64,000 nucleotides of DNA from NCBI RefSeq assembly GCF_023277925.1, contig NZ_CP063832.1:3178001-3242000 (forward strand), written 5' to 3'. The notes under the pieces were generated by a model. The model saw only the letters and a list, made by a program, of their open reading frames with translations, made no database searches and was not told the origin of the DNA. This document shows positions 33,309 to 43,000 of this stretch, one piece after another; positions within the stretch are counted from its first letter, which is position 1, and each line of letters starts with the position of its first letter. Position numbers and translations under genes: made by a program. This DNA comes from Pseudomonas entomophila. GTDB taxonomy: Bacteria; Pseudomonadota; Gammaproteobacteria; Pseudomonadales; Pseudomonadaceae.

Positions 33309-34982
33309 ATGACCATGCTCAAAGACCCATCAAAGAAATACCGCGCGTTCCCGACCATCGACCTGCCCGACCGCACCTGGCCGTCGAAAACCATCACCCA
33401 GGCCCCGATCTGGTGCAGCTCCGACCTGCGTGATGGCAACCAGTCGCTGATCGAGCCGATGGACTCGGAGAAGAAGCTGCGGTTCTGGAAGACCCTGGTG
33501 CAGGTGGGCGTGAAGGAAATCGAAGCCTCGTTCCCGTCGGCCTCGCAGACCGACTTCGACTTCGTGCGTACCCTGATCGAAGACGGCCACATCCCGGACG
33601 ACACCACCATCCAGGTGCTCACCCAAGCCCGTGAAGACCTGATCGCCCGTACCTTCGAATCCCTGCGTGGCGCCAAGAAGGCCATCGTCCACCTGTATAA
33701 CGCTACCTGCCCTTCGTTCCGCCGCATCGTCTTCAATCAGGACAAGCAAGGCGTGAAGGACATCGCGGTCAACGCCGCCAAGCTGTTCGTCAAGTACGCC
33801 GCCCAGCAGCCAGAAACGCAGTGGACCTTCCAGTACTCGCCGGAGACCTTCAGCGCCACTGAACTGGAGTTCGCCAAAGAAGTCTGCGACGCGGTGATCG
33901 AGGTGTGGAACCCGACGCCTGAGCACAAGATCATCCTCAACCTGCCGGCCACCGTCGAAGTCGCTACCCCCAACGTCTACGCCGACCAGATCGAATGGTT
34001 CTGCCGCAACATCAACCGTCGCGACAGCGTGATCATCAGCTTGCACACCCACAACGACCGCGGCACTGGCATCGCCGCCACCGAACTGGGCCTGATGGCT
34101 GGCGCCGACCGTGCCGAAGGCTGCCTGTTCGGCAACGGCGAGCGCACCGGCAACGTCGACCTGGTCACCCTCGCCCTGAACCTCTACACCCAAGGCATCG
34201 ATCCGCAGCTGGACTTCTCCGACATCGACGGCGTGCGCAAGGTCGTCGAAGAGTGCAACCAGCTGCCGGTTCACCCGCGTCACCCGTACGTCGGCGACCT
34301 GGTCCACACCGCCTTCTCCGGCTCGCACCAGGACGCCATCCGCAAGGGCTTCGCCAAGCAGCAGGAAGGCGAACTCTGGGAAGTACCGTACCTGCCGATC
34401 GACCCGGCCGACATCGGCCGCAGCTACGAGGCGGTGATCCGCGTCAACAGCCAGTCGGGCAAGGGCGGCATCACCTACCTGCTCGAGCAGGAATACGGCA
34501 TCAGCCTGCCGCGTCGCATGCAGATCGAGTTCAGTCAGGTCGTGCAGGGCGAAACCGACCGCCTGGGCCTGGAAATGACCGCCGAGCAGATCTACAAGCT
34601 GCTGCAGAAGGAATACCTGCAAGCCAACGCTCCGTACGCGCTGGTCAGCCACCGCCTGCAGGAAGAGAACGGTAGCAGCCACGTGCAGGTGGAAGTCTCC
34701 GGTGAAGGCGAGACTACCCTGCACTGGCACGGCAAGGGCAACGGCGCCCTGGAGGCGCTGGTGGCCGGCTTGCCGGTCAACGTGGAGATCATGGACTACA
34801 ACGAACATGCCATCAGTGCCGGTACCAACGCCAAGGCGGCGGCGTACATTGAACTGCGCGTGGCCGGTGGACGTCCGGTGCATGGCGTGGGGATCGACGA
34901 GAACATCACCACTGCCAGTTTCAAGGCGCTGTTCAGCGCGCTGAACCGGTCGCTGAGCCAGCAGCAGGCCAAAGCGGCCTGA
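33309..34982 (+). CDS. leuA: 2-isopropylmalate synthase
   Basis: LeuA condenses acetyl-CoA with 2-oxoisovalerate, the first step of leucine synthesis, and is feedback inhibited by leucine. The 557-residue protein is the long LeuA type: catalytic TIM barrel at about 30-310 ([20 protein letters not shown] with the metal-binding Asp, [11 protein letters not shown] with the His pair) and a C-terminal LeuA regulatory dimer domain (about 435-550; [19 protein letters not shown]). ATG 33309 follows AAAGGA. Expression is probably controlled by the upstream leader ORF. Confidence 0.97.
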   Translation: MTMLKDPSKKYRAFPTIDLPDRTWPSKTITQAPIWCSSDLRDGNQSLIEPMDSEKKLRFWKTLVQVGVKEIEASFPSASQTDFDFVRTLIEDGHIPDDTTIQVLTQAREDLIARTFESLRGAKKAIVHLYNATCPSFRRIVFNQDKQGVKDIAVNAAKLFVKYAAQQPETQWTFQYSPETFSATELEFAKEVCDAVIEVWNPTPEHKIILNLPATVEVATPNVYADQIEWFCRNINRRDSVIISLHTHNDRGTGIAATELGLMAGADRAEGCLFGNGERTGNVDLVTLALNLYTQGIDPQLDFSDIDGVRKVVEECNQLPVHPRHPYVGDLVHTAFSGSHQDAIRKGFAKQQEGELWEVPYLPIDPADIGRSYEAVIRVNSQSGKGGITYLLEQEYGISLPRRMQIEFSQVVQGETDRLGLEMTAEQIYKLLQKEYLQANAPYALVSHRLQEENGSSHVQVEVSGEGETTLHWHGKGNGALEALVAGLPVNVEIMDYNEHAISAGTNAKAAAYIELRVAGGRPVHGVGIDENITTASFKALFSALNRSLSQQQAKAA

Positions 34983-35000
34983 TGCGCTGATCGACCAGAG

Positions 35001-35025
35001 AGCCCGCAGAGATGCGGGCTTTTTT
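35001..35025 (+). terminator. Intrinsic terminator of leuA
   Basis: AGCCCGCA (35001-35008), loop GAGA, TGCGGGCT (35013-35020), then a run of T to 35025. It starts 19 bases after the leuA stop and separates leuA from the next operon. Confidence 0.92.
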
Positions 35026-35129
35026 GTGGGCGCTGGATAGGATTAACAGGCTGCAGAGACCAGGCCATCATTGGGCCTTTATTCACGGGTATACTGCGCG
35101 AGCCCTCCCCCACTCATGCAAGGAGCACC

Positions 35130-35186
35130 ATGAGCTATTGCCCGGTACGCGCACCGCGCCACCGCCCCCTGGAATGCAACCGATGA
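35130..35186 (+). CDS. 18-residue leader ORF coupled to the DUF6384-like gene
   Basis: MSYCPVRAPRHRPLECNR has the best ribosome site of the operon (AAGGAG, 7 bases before ATG 35130). Its TGA overlaps the ATG of the next gene as ATGA at 35183-35186. It could feed ribosomes to the downstream start, whose own site is poor. It is too short to show homology; alternatively it is accidental. Confidence 0.4.
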   Translation: MSYCPVRAPRHRPLECNR

Positions 35187-36415
35187 GCATCCCACTGAGC
35201 GAACGGATCGGCGCCATGGGGCTGGTTGACCAACTGCGTCACCGTGAAATGGCCATCCAGGAACACCTTGACTTGCCTCGGCGCCGTGCCGAAGTGGCCG
35301 AAGGCATTCGCACTTATTACCAGAGCCATGGCATTACCTTCGACGAAGCAACAGTCGAGGAAGGTGTACGCCAATTCTTCGCACGACGCCTCGAGTTCCA
35401 AGCCCCTACCCTGGGCTTCACGCAGCGCCTGCTGACGCGCATGGCCATGGCCTACCGTCCGTTGCTCAAAAGCGTGGCCTACAGTGTGCTGCTGATCGCC
35501 CTGGGCCTGGGCACGCTCTTTCTGGTGGAGAGCGGGTTAAACATCAGGGCGGGTCTAAGCGCCGACCAGTTGGCCATCGACGTTCAACTGTTGCAGATGG
35601 ATATCGCCGTACAACGCCAGCGTTTGGAGCAAGCCAAGGCACGCCAGGCACGCCAACCGGTTCCAGTGGTGGCGGATCTGCTCGTCAAGGTCGAACGCCT
35701 GCTGCCCAGCCCCAGCCAATCATTGAATGTCGTGCGACCCGATCCGATCACCCGCGACAACCGCGCGCCCTTCAATGCCCGAATCGAACAAGCGTACTTC
35801 GTGTTGGTCGGCGCACAAAACAACCTGGCAAAGGCCAGAAAACGACTCAACCGCGTAGAGCACGTCTACATCAGCCGCGACCGGCAGCAGCAACTGCAAG
35901 GTCGCCTGAATGCCATGCCACTGCCCAACGCTGATCATGAGCAACTGGCTGACTGGCTCAACCGTGCCGGTAAAGATATCGCCGAGCTGCAACTGAAAAA
36001 GGCCGACGCCACCCTCGACGCAGTGAAGGACTACCTGAACTACGCTGCCGAACCCCTGACCATCGAGCTGATTGATCGCCCCGGCATCAAGTCCGGCGTG
36101 GAGCGCTGCTACGAGAATGCCGGCTGCAGCCCGAACAGCACACGAGGCAAAAGCTGGTACCTGATCGTCGAACCCTTCGACGCTGCCGGCAAGCAGACGT
36201 GGGTGCCGGTGACCAGCGTGGAGACCGGCAAGACCCATTGGGCCAATCGTTTCGGTGTGCGCGTCAGCTACGACGAATACCTGCGTATCCGGCAGGACAA
36301 GCTCGAAGATGGCCATATCAGCCAACGCCTGGTCGGCAGAAAACCGGTGAACAGCCTGAGCATGCACTTCAGCCAGAGCACCAATGCCACCCCTGACATG
36401 ATTCTGGAATGGTGA
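35183..36415 (+). CDS. DUF6384-like membrane-anchored coiled-coil protein
   Basis: A 410-residue protein, first of a three-gene operon. Residues 1-90 are helical and charged (MGLVDQLRHREMAIQEHLDL), one transmembrane helix follows at about 92-117 (LKSVAYSVLLIALGLGTLFL), and the rest is a helical region (QLLQMDIAVQRQRLEQAKAR) plus a C-terminal beta-rich domain (SWYLIVEPFDAAGKQTWVPV). It should sit in the inner membrane by one segment. It resembles the DUF6384 family of pseudomonads as I remember it; no activity is known. ATG 35183 is preferred since it starts MSIPLSERIG directly after the leader ORF. Confidence 0.7.
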   Translation: MSIPLSERIGAMGLVDQLRHREMAIQEHLDLPRRRAEVAEGIRTYYQSHGITFDEATVEEGVRQFFARRLEFQAPTLGFTQRLLTRMAMAYRPLLKSVAYSVLLIALGLGTLFLVESGLNIRAGLSADQLAIDVQLLQMDIAVQRQRLEQAKARQARQPVPVVADLLVKVERLLPSPSQSLNVVRPDPITRDNRAPFNARIEQAYFVLVGAQNNLAKARKRLNRVEHVYISRDRQQQLQGRLNAMPLPNADHEQLADWLNRAGKDIAELQLKKADATLDAVKDYLNYAAEPLTIELIDRPGIKSGVERCYENAGCSPNSTRGKSWYLIVEPFDAAGKQTWVPVTSVETGKTHWANRFGVRVSYDEYLRIRQDKLEDGHISQRLVGRKPVNSLSMHFSQSTNATPDMILEW

Positions 36416-36419
36416 TGCC

Positions 36420-37775
36420 ATGACACCGATCGCCCTTGTCAATGCGCTCGAACACAACTCACGCGTGGCCGAACAGACCAGGCGTGAAGCCGAGCAGGCG
36501 CTGTATACCCAGCTCGACCAGGAGGCCCGGCTGGAAGACCAGATCACCTCGAAGCTGGGCCAGATCGCCATCCTGAAGCTGAATATCGACCCCGACCAGG
36601 ATCTGCAGACCCGGCAGTTGTTCGAGCAGCGCGAGCACGCCCGAGCGGCCCTGGTCCAGGCGCTGGAACGGGCCGAGCAACTGATAGCCGCCCGACTGGA
36701 CAAACGTCAGCAGGTGCGCAGTGATCTCGGCCAACTCGATGCCCAGGCACAGCGCCTGCTAGACCACGACCCGGCTTTCGCCCAATTGCTGGAACAACTG
36801 AGTGCAAACCAGCAAGCCGAACAGCAGTCCGATGCCGGCTACGAGGAAATCCGCAACGAGTGCGCCAACAAGCTGGAGGGCTACAAGAGCAACCCGCTCT
36901 ACCGTTTTCTCAAGGCCTGTGGCTATGGCACCGAGCAATACCGACCTTACCTCTTCCAGCGCACGCTGGACGACTACCTGGCGCGCAAGGTCGACTTTCA
37001 CGCCAACTACGCCAACGAACAGACCTTGCTGGCCATGTACACGCGCAACGAGACCCAGCGCCAGGCCCTCTCCCAGATGCGGCAGCAATTACAGGCGCAG
37101 CACCAGCAACATCTGGAAAAAGCCCGTGAAGCAGCTGGCATGCAGGCCTTGTTGGCCGAGGAACAAACGCTGGAAGTGCTGTTGAACGAGGCCAAGGCCC
37201 ACGCCAGTTCGCTGCAGGCTCAACTGGACGACTTCAATCAGCAGCGCGATCCCTACCTGTTGCAGATTCGCCAGAGCATCACCGACAGGCTCAGGGCACG
37301 CCCCTTGGCCGAGCTGATCATTGAGGCGGCCAGGACACCGAACCCGGAAGACGACGTGTTGGTAAGCGACCTGCAGTTGCTGCACGCGCGGCTACGGGAG
37401 ATTCAGCAGCATCTGAAAGGCCTGCGCGATGAGAGCGACAAACAGCGCCAACGCTATGACCGGGCCAAGACCCTGGAGTACGCGCTGCGCGATGCCCATT
37501 ACCGCGATACAAGCCATGAGTACCGGCTGCAACAGCCCATCGAACAACTACTTGTCGACTACATGCGCGGCCAGCTGGAGCAGGCCGAAGTGCAGCGTTT
37601 GCTCGATGAAGGCCGGCAGTTCGTGTCGCCACAGCGCCGGGATGACAGCAGCAGCCCCAGCCGGGGCAACGACTCGACCGGCTCCCATGGCACCTCAGGC
37701 AGTTTCGGTGGAGGCGGTTTCAGCACCTCCAGCAGTTCCGGCGGTGGTGGTTTTCGCACCACCAACAGTTTCTGA
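36420..37775 (+). CDS. Coiled-coil protein with Gly/Ser-rich tail, function unknown
   Basis: A 451-residue soluble protein, almost entirely helical with heptad-rich stretches (about 5-130, 215-290 and 325-370; for example AEQTRREAEQALYTQLDQEA). A central segment NPLYRFLKACGYGTEQYRPY may be a small globular insert. The last 40 residues are low complexity and contain two GGGGF-x-T repeats ending in FRTTNSF. It lacks signal peptide, nucleotide-binding motif and catalytic signature. It starts 4 bases after the DUF6384-like gene, so both are on one transcript. A structural or scaffold role is plausible. I do not recognise a named family. Confidence 0.65.
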   Translation: MTPIALVNALEHNSRVAEQTRREAEQALYTQLDQEARLEDQITSKLGQIAILKLNIDPDQDLQTRQLFEQREHARAALVQALERAEQLIAARLDKRQQVRSDLGQLDAQAQRLLDHDPAFAQLLEQLSANQQAEQQSDAGYEEIRNECANKLEGYKSNPLYRFLKACGYGTEQYRPYLFQRTLDDYLARKVDFHANYANEQTLLAMYTRNETQRQALSQMRQQLQAQHQQHLEKAREAAGMQALLAEEQTLEVLLNEAKAHASSLQAQLDDFNQQRDPYLLQIRQSITDRLRARPLAELIIEAARTPNPEDDVLVSDLQLLHARLREIQQHLKGLRDESDKQRQRYDRAKTLEYALRDAHYRDTSHEYRLQQPIEQLLVDYMRGQLEQAEVQRLLDEGRQFVSPQRRDDSSSPSRGNDSTGSHGTSGSFGGGGFSTSSSSGGGGFRTTNSF

Positions 37776-37819
37776 ATCGCGCAACTCAATAGCAGATATC
37801 CACTCAGGCAAGGATCACC

Positions 37820-38962
37820 ATGAGCCAATACCTCGAACGCGCCCTAGACGGCCTGCGCAAACTCGGCATCGCCTTCGGTCAAGCGCCCCAGCCAACGCCA
37901 GTACTGACCCTGCTGGACAAGGTCGCGCACTACGACAACCAGCGCGTCACCGGCATCGCCGCAGTACTGCAGCAGGCATCGCTGTTCAACCAGACCGTAC
38001 GCGAGCAGATCGCCGGGATGGACATCTCTCACCGCTACATGGAGATCACCGACAGCTTCACGTCGATTCGTGAAGATGCGGCCGCCATGGCCACATGGAT
38101 GGACGATGGTCGCCTGGATACTTTCGAACGCCTCAAGATGGCCTGGATGCGCATGCTGCGAGGCTCGATCCCGAGCCGTTTCGAGGACATCCGCAAGCAC
38201 TACCTCGACGTGTGCGAGGCCGCCAGCGACCAGATCACCCGCGAAAACCTGATCCTGGAAGCGTACATGGACTTCCGCCTGGCCATGAAAACTGCCGAGG
38301 TCGATGCCCAGCAAGTACTGGCCATCGCAGGGCAGTCTCTGCAGGAGCGCACCGCTGCCCTGGACACCGCCAACGCTACCGTGGCTGCGGCCGCGAGTGA
38401 AGCGCCCGCCCGCATCGCGGCACTGGAGCTGGCGCGTGACGAAGCGGTGCGAGCCCTGCAGAACGAAGACAAAAGCTACCAGATCGTCAAGGATATCGCT
38501 GACGACCTACGGGTCGGCTACAACACCGCCGAGATGGTATTCGCTCGCATCAGCCAGGTGCATGCGGTCAAGGAGCGTCAGTACCAGCGCATGGTGTCAT
38601 TCTTCGCCACCAACGAAGTCGTGCTCACCAGCCTTGCCGTCTCGTTCACTGCCAACCAGGGCATGGCCGAGGCCACCCATACCCTCAACGCCACCACCGC
38701 TGGTATCAACAAGGGCCTGGAAGCCCTGGGCGATCTGGGTAACCAGCAACTGGGGGCGGCGATGAAAGCCAGCTACGGCTCAACCCTGCGTGTCGAGTCG
38801 GTCCGCGCCCTGGCCCAGGCCACCCTGGACTTCCAGAATGACATGAAAGGCCTCACCGAAACCTACCGGGCCGAGTCGACCAAGGCTGCGCTGGAAATCT
38901 CCAACGCCGTGGAGGACGCCAAGCGCGCCTTCTCCAGCTTGCTGACCAAAGCCTCGCAGTGA
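37820..38962 (+). CDS. Helical TelA-like protein, third gene of the operon
   Basis: A 380-residue all-helical protein without signal or membrane segment, despite database names such as cell surface protein. The arrangement (paired long helices, then a C-terminal part with NATTAGINKGLEALGDLGN) is reminiscent of TelA/toxic-anion-resistance proteins, but I cannot show homology by eye. Other stretches are REQIAGMDISHRYMEITDSF and FERLKMAWMRMLRGSIPSRF. It starts 44 bases after the coiled-coil gene behind AAGGATCACC. The trio may form one membrane-associated complex. Confidence 0.6.
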   Translation: MSQYLERALDGLRKLGIAFGQAPQPTPVLTLLDKVAHYDNQRVTGIAAVLQQASLFNQTVREQIAGMDISHRYMEITDSFTSIREDAAAMATWMDDGRLDTFERLKMAWMRMLRGSIPSRFEDIRKHYLDVCEAASDQITRENLILEAYMDFRLAMKTAEVDAQQVLAIAGQSLQERTAALDTANATVAAAASEAPARIAALELARDEAVRALQNEDKSYQIVKDIADDLRVGYNTAEMVFARISQVHAVKERQYQRMVSFFATNEVVLTSLAVSFTANQGMAEATHTLNATTAGINKGLEALGDLGNQQLGAAMKASYGSTLRVESVRALAQATLDFQNDMKGLTETYRAESTKAALEISNAVEDAKRAFSSLLTKASQ

Positions 38963-39006
38963 TCGGCACCCAGGCAGCCAACCCAAACACCAAAAACCTT
39001 CAGGCG

Positions 39007-39034
39007 AAAAAAAGGGGCGCCGACCAAGCGCCCC
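39007..39034 (-). terminator. Intrinsic terminator of the zwf-pgl-eda operon
   Basis: GGGGCGC (39014-39020) and GCGCCCC (39028-39034) with a 7-nt loop; the A-run at 39007-39013 reads as U-tract on the minus strand. It lies 30 bases after the eda stop and also faces the end of the convergent helical-protein gene. Confidence 0.85.
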
Positions 39035-39063
39035 ACAAGCCGTGTAGCACACAACGAAATCTG

Positions 39064-39738
39064 TCAGTCCAGCAGCGCCATCGCCTCGGCGCTGCACGCC
39101 TCGATCCGCGCCCAGTCGCCGTTCTTGATCCAGCTGCTGTCGAGCATCCAGGTGCCGCCCACGCACATCACATTGGGCAGGGCCATGTAGTTGCGCACGT
39201 TGGCCGGGTTCACCCCGCCGGTCGGGCAGAAGCGAATGTCGCCGAACGGGCCGGCGAACGCTTTGATCGCCGCCACGCCACCGCTGATCTCGGCCGGGAA
39301 CAGCTTGAAGCGGCGGTAACCAAGGGCGTAGCCCATCATGATTTCGGACGGCGTGCTGATACCGGGCAGCAGCGGAATGTCGCTTTCCACACCGGCCTCG
39401 AGGATGTCCTGGGTGATGCCCGGGGTGACGACGAACTGCGCACCCGCCGCTTCGACAGCAGCGAACATGCCGCGATCGAGCACGGTACCGGCGCCAACGC
39501 ACAGCTCCGGGCGCTGCTCGCGCAGCACCTGGATGGCCTTCAGGCCATGCTGCGAACGCAGCGTCACCTCCAGGGTGCGGATGCCCCCAGCGGCCAGGGC
39601 GTCGGCCAGGGGCAGGATGTCTTCCTCACGGGCGATGGTGATCACCGGCAGGATGCGCGCCTGGTCGCAGATCGCGTCGATCCGCGCGGCTTTGTCGGCC
39701 ATCGAGAGCAAAGGCTGTGGGCGTTCGAGGGTGGTCAT
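39064..39738 (-). CDS. eda: KDPG aldolase
   Basis: Eda splits 2-keto-3-deoxy-6-phosphogluconate into pyruvate and glyceraldehyde-3-phosphate, the last step of the Entner-Doudoroff pathway. The 224-residue class I aldolase shows LEVTLRS (Glu), GAGTVLD, FVVTPGI and the Schiff-base Lys in FKLFPAEISGG. ATG 39738 follows AAGGA at correct spacing; a Met nine codons upstream is possible. It is third in zwf-pgl-eda, 17 bases after pgl. Confidence 0.96.
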   Translation of the reverse strand: MTTLERPQPLLSMADKAARIDAICDQARILPVITIAREEDILPLADALAAGGIRTLEVTLRSQHGLKAIQVLREQRPELCVGAGTVLDRGMFAAVEAAGAQFVVTPGITQDILEAGVESDIPLLPGISTPSEIMMGYALGYRRFKLFPAEISGGVAAIKAFAGPFGDIRFCPTGGVNPANVRNYMALPNVMCVGGTWMLDSSWIKNGDWARIEACSAEAMALLD

Positions 39739-39755
39739 GACAGTAGATCCTTGGC

Positions 39756-40469
39756 TCATGGGCACCAGTAGATGTCCAGGGGGTCGTGAAGAAAGGCGCG
39801 AATCGGCATTTCGGTAGGGTCTTCGGCCGCCAGGGCGGCACGCAGGGTGGCAAGCTTGCCCGCGCCTTGCACGGACAGGGCGATGAACCCGGCGCTGGCC
39901 AGCAGCGCACGGGTCATGCTCAGGCGTTGGTGCGGCACGCTGGGCGCCAACATCGCCATGCAGCGACGCTCACCGACCTTGGCCAAGCCCTGGCGCAGGT
40001 TGGGGCTGGCTGGGAACAGCGAAGCCGTGTGGCCATCGTCACCCATGCCCAGCACCAGCACATCGATCGACGGCAGGTCGGCGAGCACTTGATCGGCCTG
40101 CTCAGCGGCGGCCTCCAAGGTCGCGGCGCTCTGGTACAGGCCGATAAAACGCGCCTTGGCCGCCGCGCCCTTGAACAGGTGGCGGGCCAGCAGGCCGGCG
40201 TTGCTGTCCTGGTGCTCCACTGGTACCCAGCGCTCATCGGCCAGGCTCACGGTCACCTTCGACCAGTCCAGCTCCTCGCCGGCCAGCTTCTCGAGAAACG
40301 GCACCGGGCTACGACCACCGGACAGCACCACGCAGGCCTGGCCGTTGCTGGCGATGGCCTGGCGCAAGCGCTCGGCCACATCGTGGGCCAGGGTCGCCGC
40401 CAGGGTTTTCGCATCCGCCAACTGATGCGCCTTCACCGTCGCCGGCAGTTGCAGTTCAGATATCGCCAT
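39756..40469 (-). CDS. pgl: 6-phosphogluconolactonase
   Basis: Pgl hydrolyses 6-phosphogluconolactone to 6-phosphogluconate. The 237-residue protein belongs to the DevB/NagB-like family: [16 protein letters not shown] near residue 45, [15 protein letters not shown] near 75 and [13 protein letters not shown] near 140. ATG 40469 follows GGGAGG on the minus strand and overlaps the zwf end by 14 bases; this start is chosen over an ATG pair 18 bases upstream. Confidence 0.95.
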   Translation of the reverse strand: MAISELQLPATVKAHQLADAKTLAATLAHDVAERLRQAIASNGQACVVLSGGRSPVPFLEKLAGEELDWSKVTVSLADERWVPVEHQDSNAGLLARHLFKGAAAKARFIGLYQSAATLEAAAEQADQVLADLPSIDVLVLGMGDDGHTASLFPASPNLRQGLAKVGERRCMAMLAPSVPHQRLSMTRALLASAGFIALSVQGAGKLATLRAALAAEDPTEMPIRAFLHDPLDIYWCP

Positions 40470-41925
40470 ACCAGGCCCTCCCATCACGTGTGATCAGTGC
40501 TATCGAGCTCATCGGCCCCCAGGAACCCGCCGCATAGGGCTTGGGCGCATCGCCGCTGGCTTTCCAGCCGGCGATCAGCTGATCGCACCATTTCCAGGCG
40601 TATTCGATCTCATCCTTGCGCACGAACAGGTTCTGGTTGCCGCGCATTACTTCCAGCAACAAGCGCTCGTAGGCGTCGGGAATCCGCGCACTGCGCCAGG
40701 TGTCGGAGAAATTCAGTTGCAGCGGGCCACTGCGCAGTTGCATGCCCTTGTCCAGGCCCTGCTCCTTGGTCATCACCCGTAGCGAAATACCTTCGTCCGG
40801 TTGCAGGCGGATGATCAGCTTGTTGCCGATCTGCAGACGTTGCTCCGGGGCGAAGATGTAGTGCGGGGTTTCCTTGAAGTGAATGACGATTTGCGACAGC
40901 TTCTGCGGCATGCGCTTGCCGGTGCGCAGGTAGAACGGCACGCCCGACCAGCGCCAGTTGCGGATGTCGGCGCGCAGGGCAACGAAGGTCTCGGTGTCGC
41001 TCTGGGCGTTGGCGTTGTCTTCCTCCAGATAACCCGGCACCGGCTTGCCGTCGCTGTAGCCAGCGATGTACTGGCCGCGCACCACGCGGGTGCTCAGCCC
41101 CTCGCCGGTGATCGGCGCCAGCGCCTTGAGCACCTTGACCTTCTCGTCGCGGATGCTGTCGGCCGACAGGTCACTGGGCGGGTCCATGGCGATCAGGCAG
41201 AGCAGTTGCAGCAGGTGGTTCTGAATCATGTCGCGCAGTTGGCCGGCCTTGTCGAAGTAGCCCCAGCGGCCCTCGATGCCGACTTTTTCGGCGACGGTGA
41301 TCTCTACGTGGGAGATGGAGTTCTGGTTCCACTGGGTTTCGAACAGGCTGTTGGCGAAGCGCAGGGCGATCAGGTTCTGGACCGTCTCTTTACCCAGATA
41401 GTGGTCGATGCGGTAGACCCGGTTCTCCGGGAAGAAGCGCGCCACCGCGTCGTTGACCCGGCGCGACGATTCCAGGTCGTGACCGATGGGCTTTTCCAGC
41501 ACTACCCGGGTGCGCGCGGCAAGGCCGGCCTTGTCGAGGTTTTCGCAGATGGCGCCATAGACCGCTGCCGCCGTGGCGAAGTAGGCGATCAACGGCAACT
41601 CGGCCGGCGCCTGCTCGGCCAGGGCCTGGTAGCCCTCGGGCTGGACGAAATCCAGATGCTGGTAGGTCAGGCGCCCGAGAAAGCGTTCAAGCGCTGCTGC
41701 GTCGATTTCCGTCGCGGGCACGTGGCGGCGCAGGTGCGCCTCGATGGTACCCAGGTGCTCCTGCGCGGTGCCCGGCTCGCGGGCCAGGGCCAGCAGGCGG
41801 GTGTCCGGGTGCAGGAGGTCGGCGCAGTCGAGCTGATAGAGCGCGGGAAACAGCTTGCGCAATGCCAGGTCGCCGAGGGCGCCGAAGAGGGCAAAGGTGC
41901 AAGGTTCGACACTGATCGCAGCCAT
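40456..41925 (-). CDS. zwf: Glucose-6-phosphate 1-dehydrogenase
   Basis: Zwf oxidises glucose-6-P to 6-phosphogluconolactone with NADP or NAD, feeding the Entner-Doudoroff pathway. The 489-residue protein has the Rossmann start [20 protein letters not shown] and the active-site signature [14 protein letters not shown] with the catalytic His and Lys. ATG 41925 is chosen as the start of conserved sequence ([11 protein letters not shown]); an upstream Met is less likely. It is divergent from hexR, with a HexR box in the gap, so HexR represses it until KDPG appears. Confidence 0.97.
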   Translation of the reverse strand: MAAISVEPCTFALFGALGDLALRKLFPALYQLDCADLLHPDTRLLALAREPGTAQEHLGTIEAHLRRHVPATEIDAAALERFLGRLTYQHLDFVQPEGYQALAEQAPAELPLIAYFATAAAVYGAICENLDKAGLAARTRVVLEKPIGHDLESSRRVNDAVARFFPENRVYRIDHYLGKETVQNLIALRFANSLFETQWNQNSISHVEITVAEKVGIEGRWGYFDKAGQLRDMIQNHLLQLLCLIAMDPPSDLSADSIRDEKVKVLKALAPITGEGLSTRVVRGQYIAGYSDGKPVPGYLEEDNANAQSDTETFVALRADIRNWRWSGVPFYLRTGKRMPQKLSQIVIHFKETPHYIFAPEQRLQIGNKLIIRLQPDEGISLRVMTKEQGLDKGMQLRSGPLQLNFSDTWRSARIPDAYERLLLEVMRGNQNLFVRKDEIEYAWKWCDQLIAGWKASGDAPKPYAAGSWGPMSSIALITRDGRAWYGDI

Positions 41926-41990
41926 GATGTTGGTTCTTTTATAAAGTTGAGCTAGGAATACCGCTTTCAACCCTGCTTTTCAAGGGCTAA

Positions 41991-42006
41991 TGTAGTAAAA
42001 ACCACA
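41991..42006. promoter_or_regulatory. HexR operator, zwf/hexR gap
   Basis: TGTAGTAAAAACCACA is a 6-4-6 imperfect palindrome (TGTAGT/ACCACA, one mismatch) 66 bases before zwf and 122 before hexR. It fits the HexR operator type known for P. putida glucose genes, whose effector is KDPG. Confidence 0.7.
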
Positions 42007-42127
42007 ACATTAAACACATCCATTACAGACAAGTGGTGTGGCAACCCCACCGCCAGTAGGATACACAACACTGCAAAAAGCCTGCTGTCGCGCCAGCCGG
42101 CTGTCTCTGAGCCCCCAAGGACACACC

Positions 42128-43000
42128 ATGGACCGCGTGCGAAACCTCCTGGAACAGATCCAGGGCCGCCTGGACGAGCTGAACAAGGCTGAACGCAAAG
42201 TCGCCGAAGTCATCCTGCTCAACCCGCAACAAGCCACCCGCTTCAGCATCGCTGCCCTGGCCCAGGCGGCCAAGGTCAGCGAACCGACCGTCAACCGCTT
42301 CTGCCGCTCGTTCGGTGTCAGCGGCTACCCGGAGCTCAAGCTGCAACTGGCCCAGAGCCTGGCCAGCGGCGCCGCCTACGTCAGCCGGGCGGTGGAAGCC
42401 GACGACGACCCGGCCGCCTACACCCAGAAGATCTTCGGTAGCGCCATCGCCTCGCTGGACAGCGCCTGCCAGGCGCTCGACCCGCAGCAGGTCAGCCGCG
42501 CCGTGGACATGATGATCCAGGCCCGGCAAATCCATTTCTTCGGCCTCGGTGCTTCAGCCCCGGTGGCCCTGGATGCACAACACAAGTTCTTCCGCTTCAA
42601 CCTTGCCGTATCGGCTCACGCCGACGTGCTGATGCAGCGCATGCTGGCCTCGGTGGCGCACACCGGTGACCTGTTCGTGATCATCTCCTACACCGGGCGC
42701 ACCCGCGAACTGGTCGAGGTGGCGCGCCTGGCCCGTGAAAACGGCGCCTCGGTGCTGGGCTTGACCGCCGCCGGCTCGCCACTGGCCCAGGCCTGCAGCC
42801 TGAGCCTGCACATCCCGCTGCCGGAGGACACCGACATCTACATGCCGATGACCTCGCGGATCATCCAACTCACCGTGCTCGACGTGCTCGCCACCGGCAT
42901 GACCCTACGCCGCGGCGTGGACTTCCAGCCGCACCTGCGCAAGATCAAGGAAAGCCTCAACGCCAGCCGCTACCCGATCGAGGACGACGACCTCAGCTGA
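42128..43000 (+). CDS. hexR: RpiR-family repressor HexR
   Basis: HexR represses zwf-pgl-eda, edd-glk and gapA and is released by 2-keto-3-deoxy-6-phosphogluconate. The 290-residue protein has an N-terminal HTH (residues 1-77; [20 protein letters not shown]) and a SIS sugar-phosphate domain at about 120-250 ([34 protein letters not shown]). ATG 42128 follows AAGGA. Its 3' end overlaps the convergent epimerase gene by 8 bases. Confidence 0.96.
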   Translation: MDRVRNLLEQIQGRLDELNKAERKVAEVILLNPQQATRFSIAALAQAAKVSEPTVNRFCRSFGVSGYPELKLQLAQSLASGAAYVSRAVEADDDPAAYTQKIFGSAIASLDSACQALDPQQVSRAVDMMIQARQIHFFGLGASAPVALDAQHKFFRFNLAVSAHADVLMQRMLASVAHTGDLFVIISYTGRTRELVEVARLARENGASVLGLTAAGSPLAQACSLSLHIPLPEDTDIYMPMTSRIIQLTVLDVLATGMTLRRGVDFQPHLRKIKESLNASRYPIEDDDLS

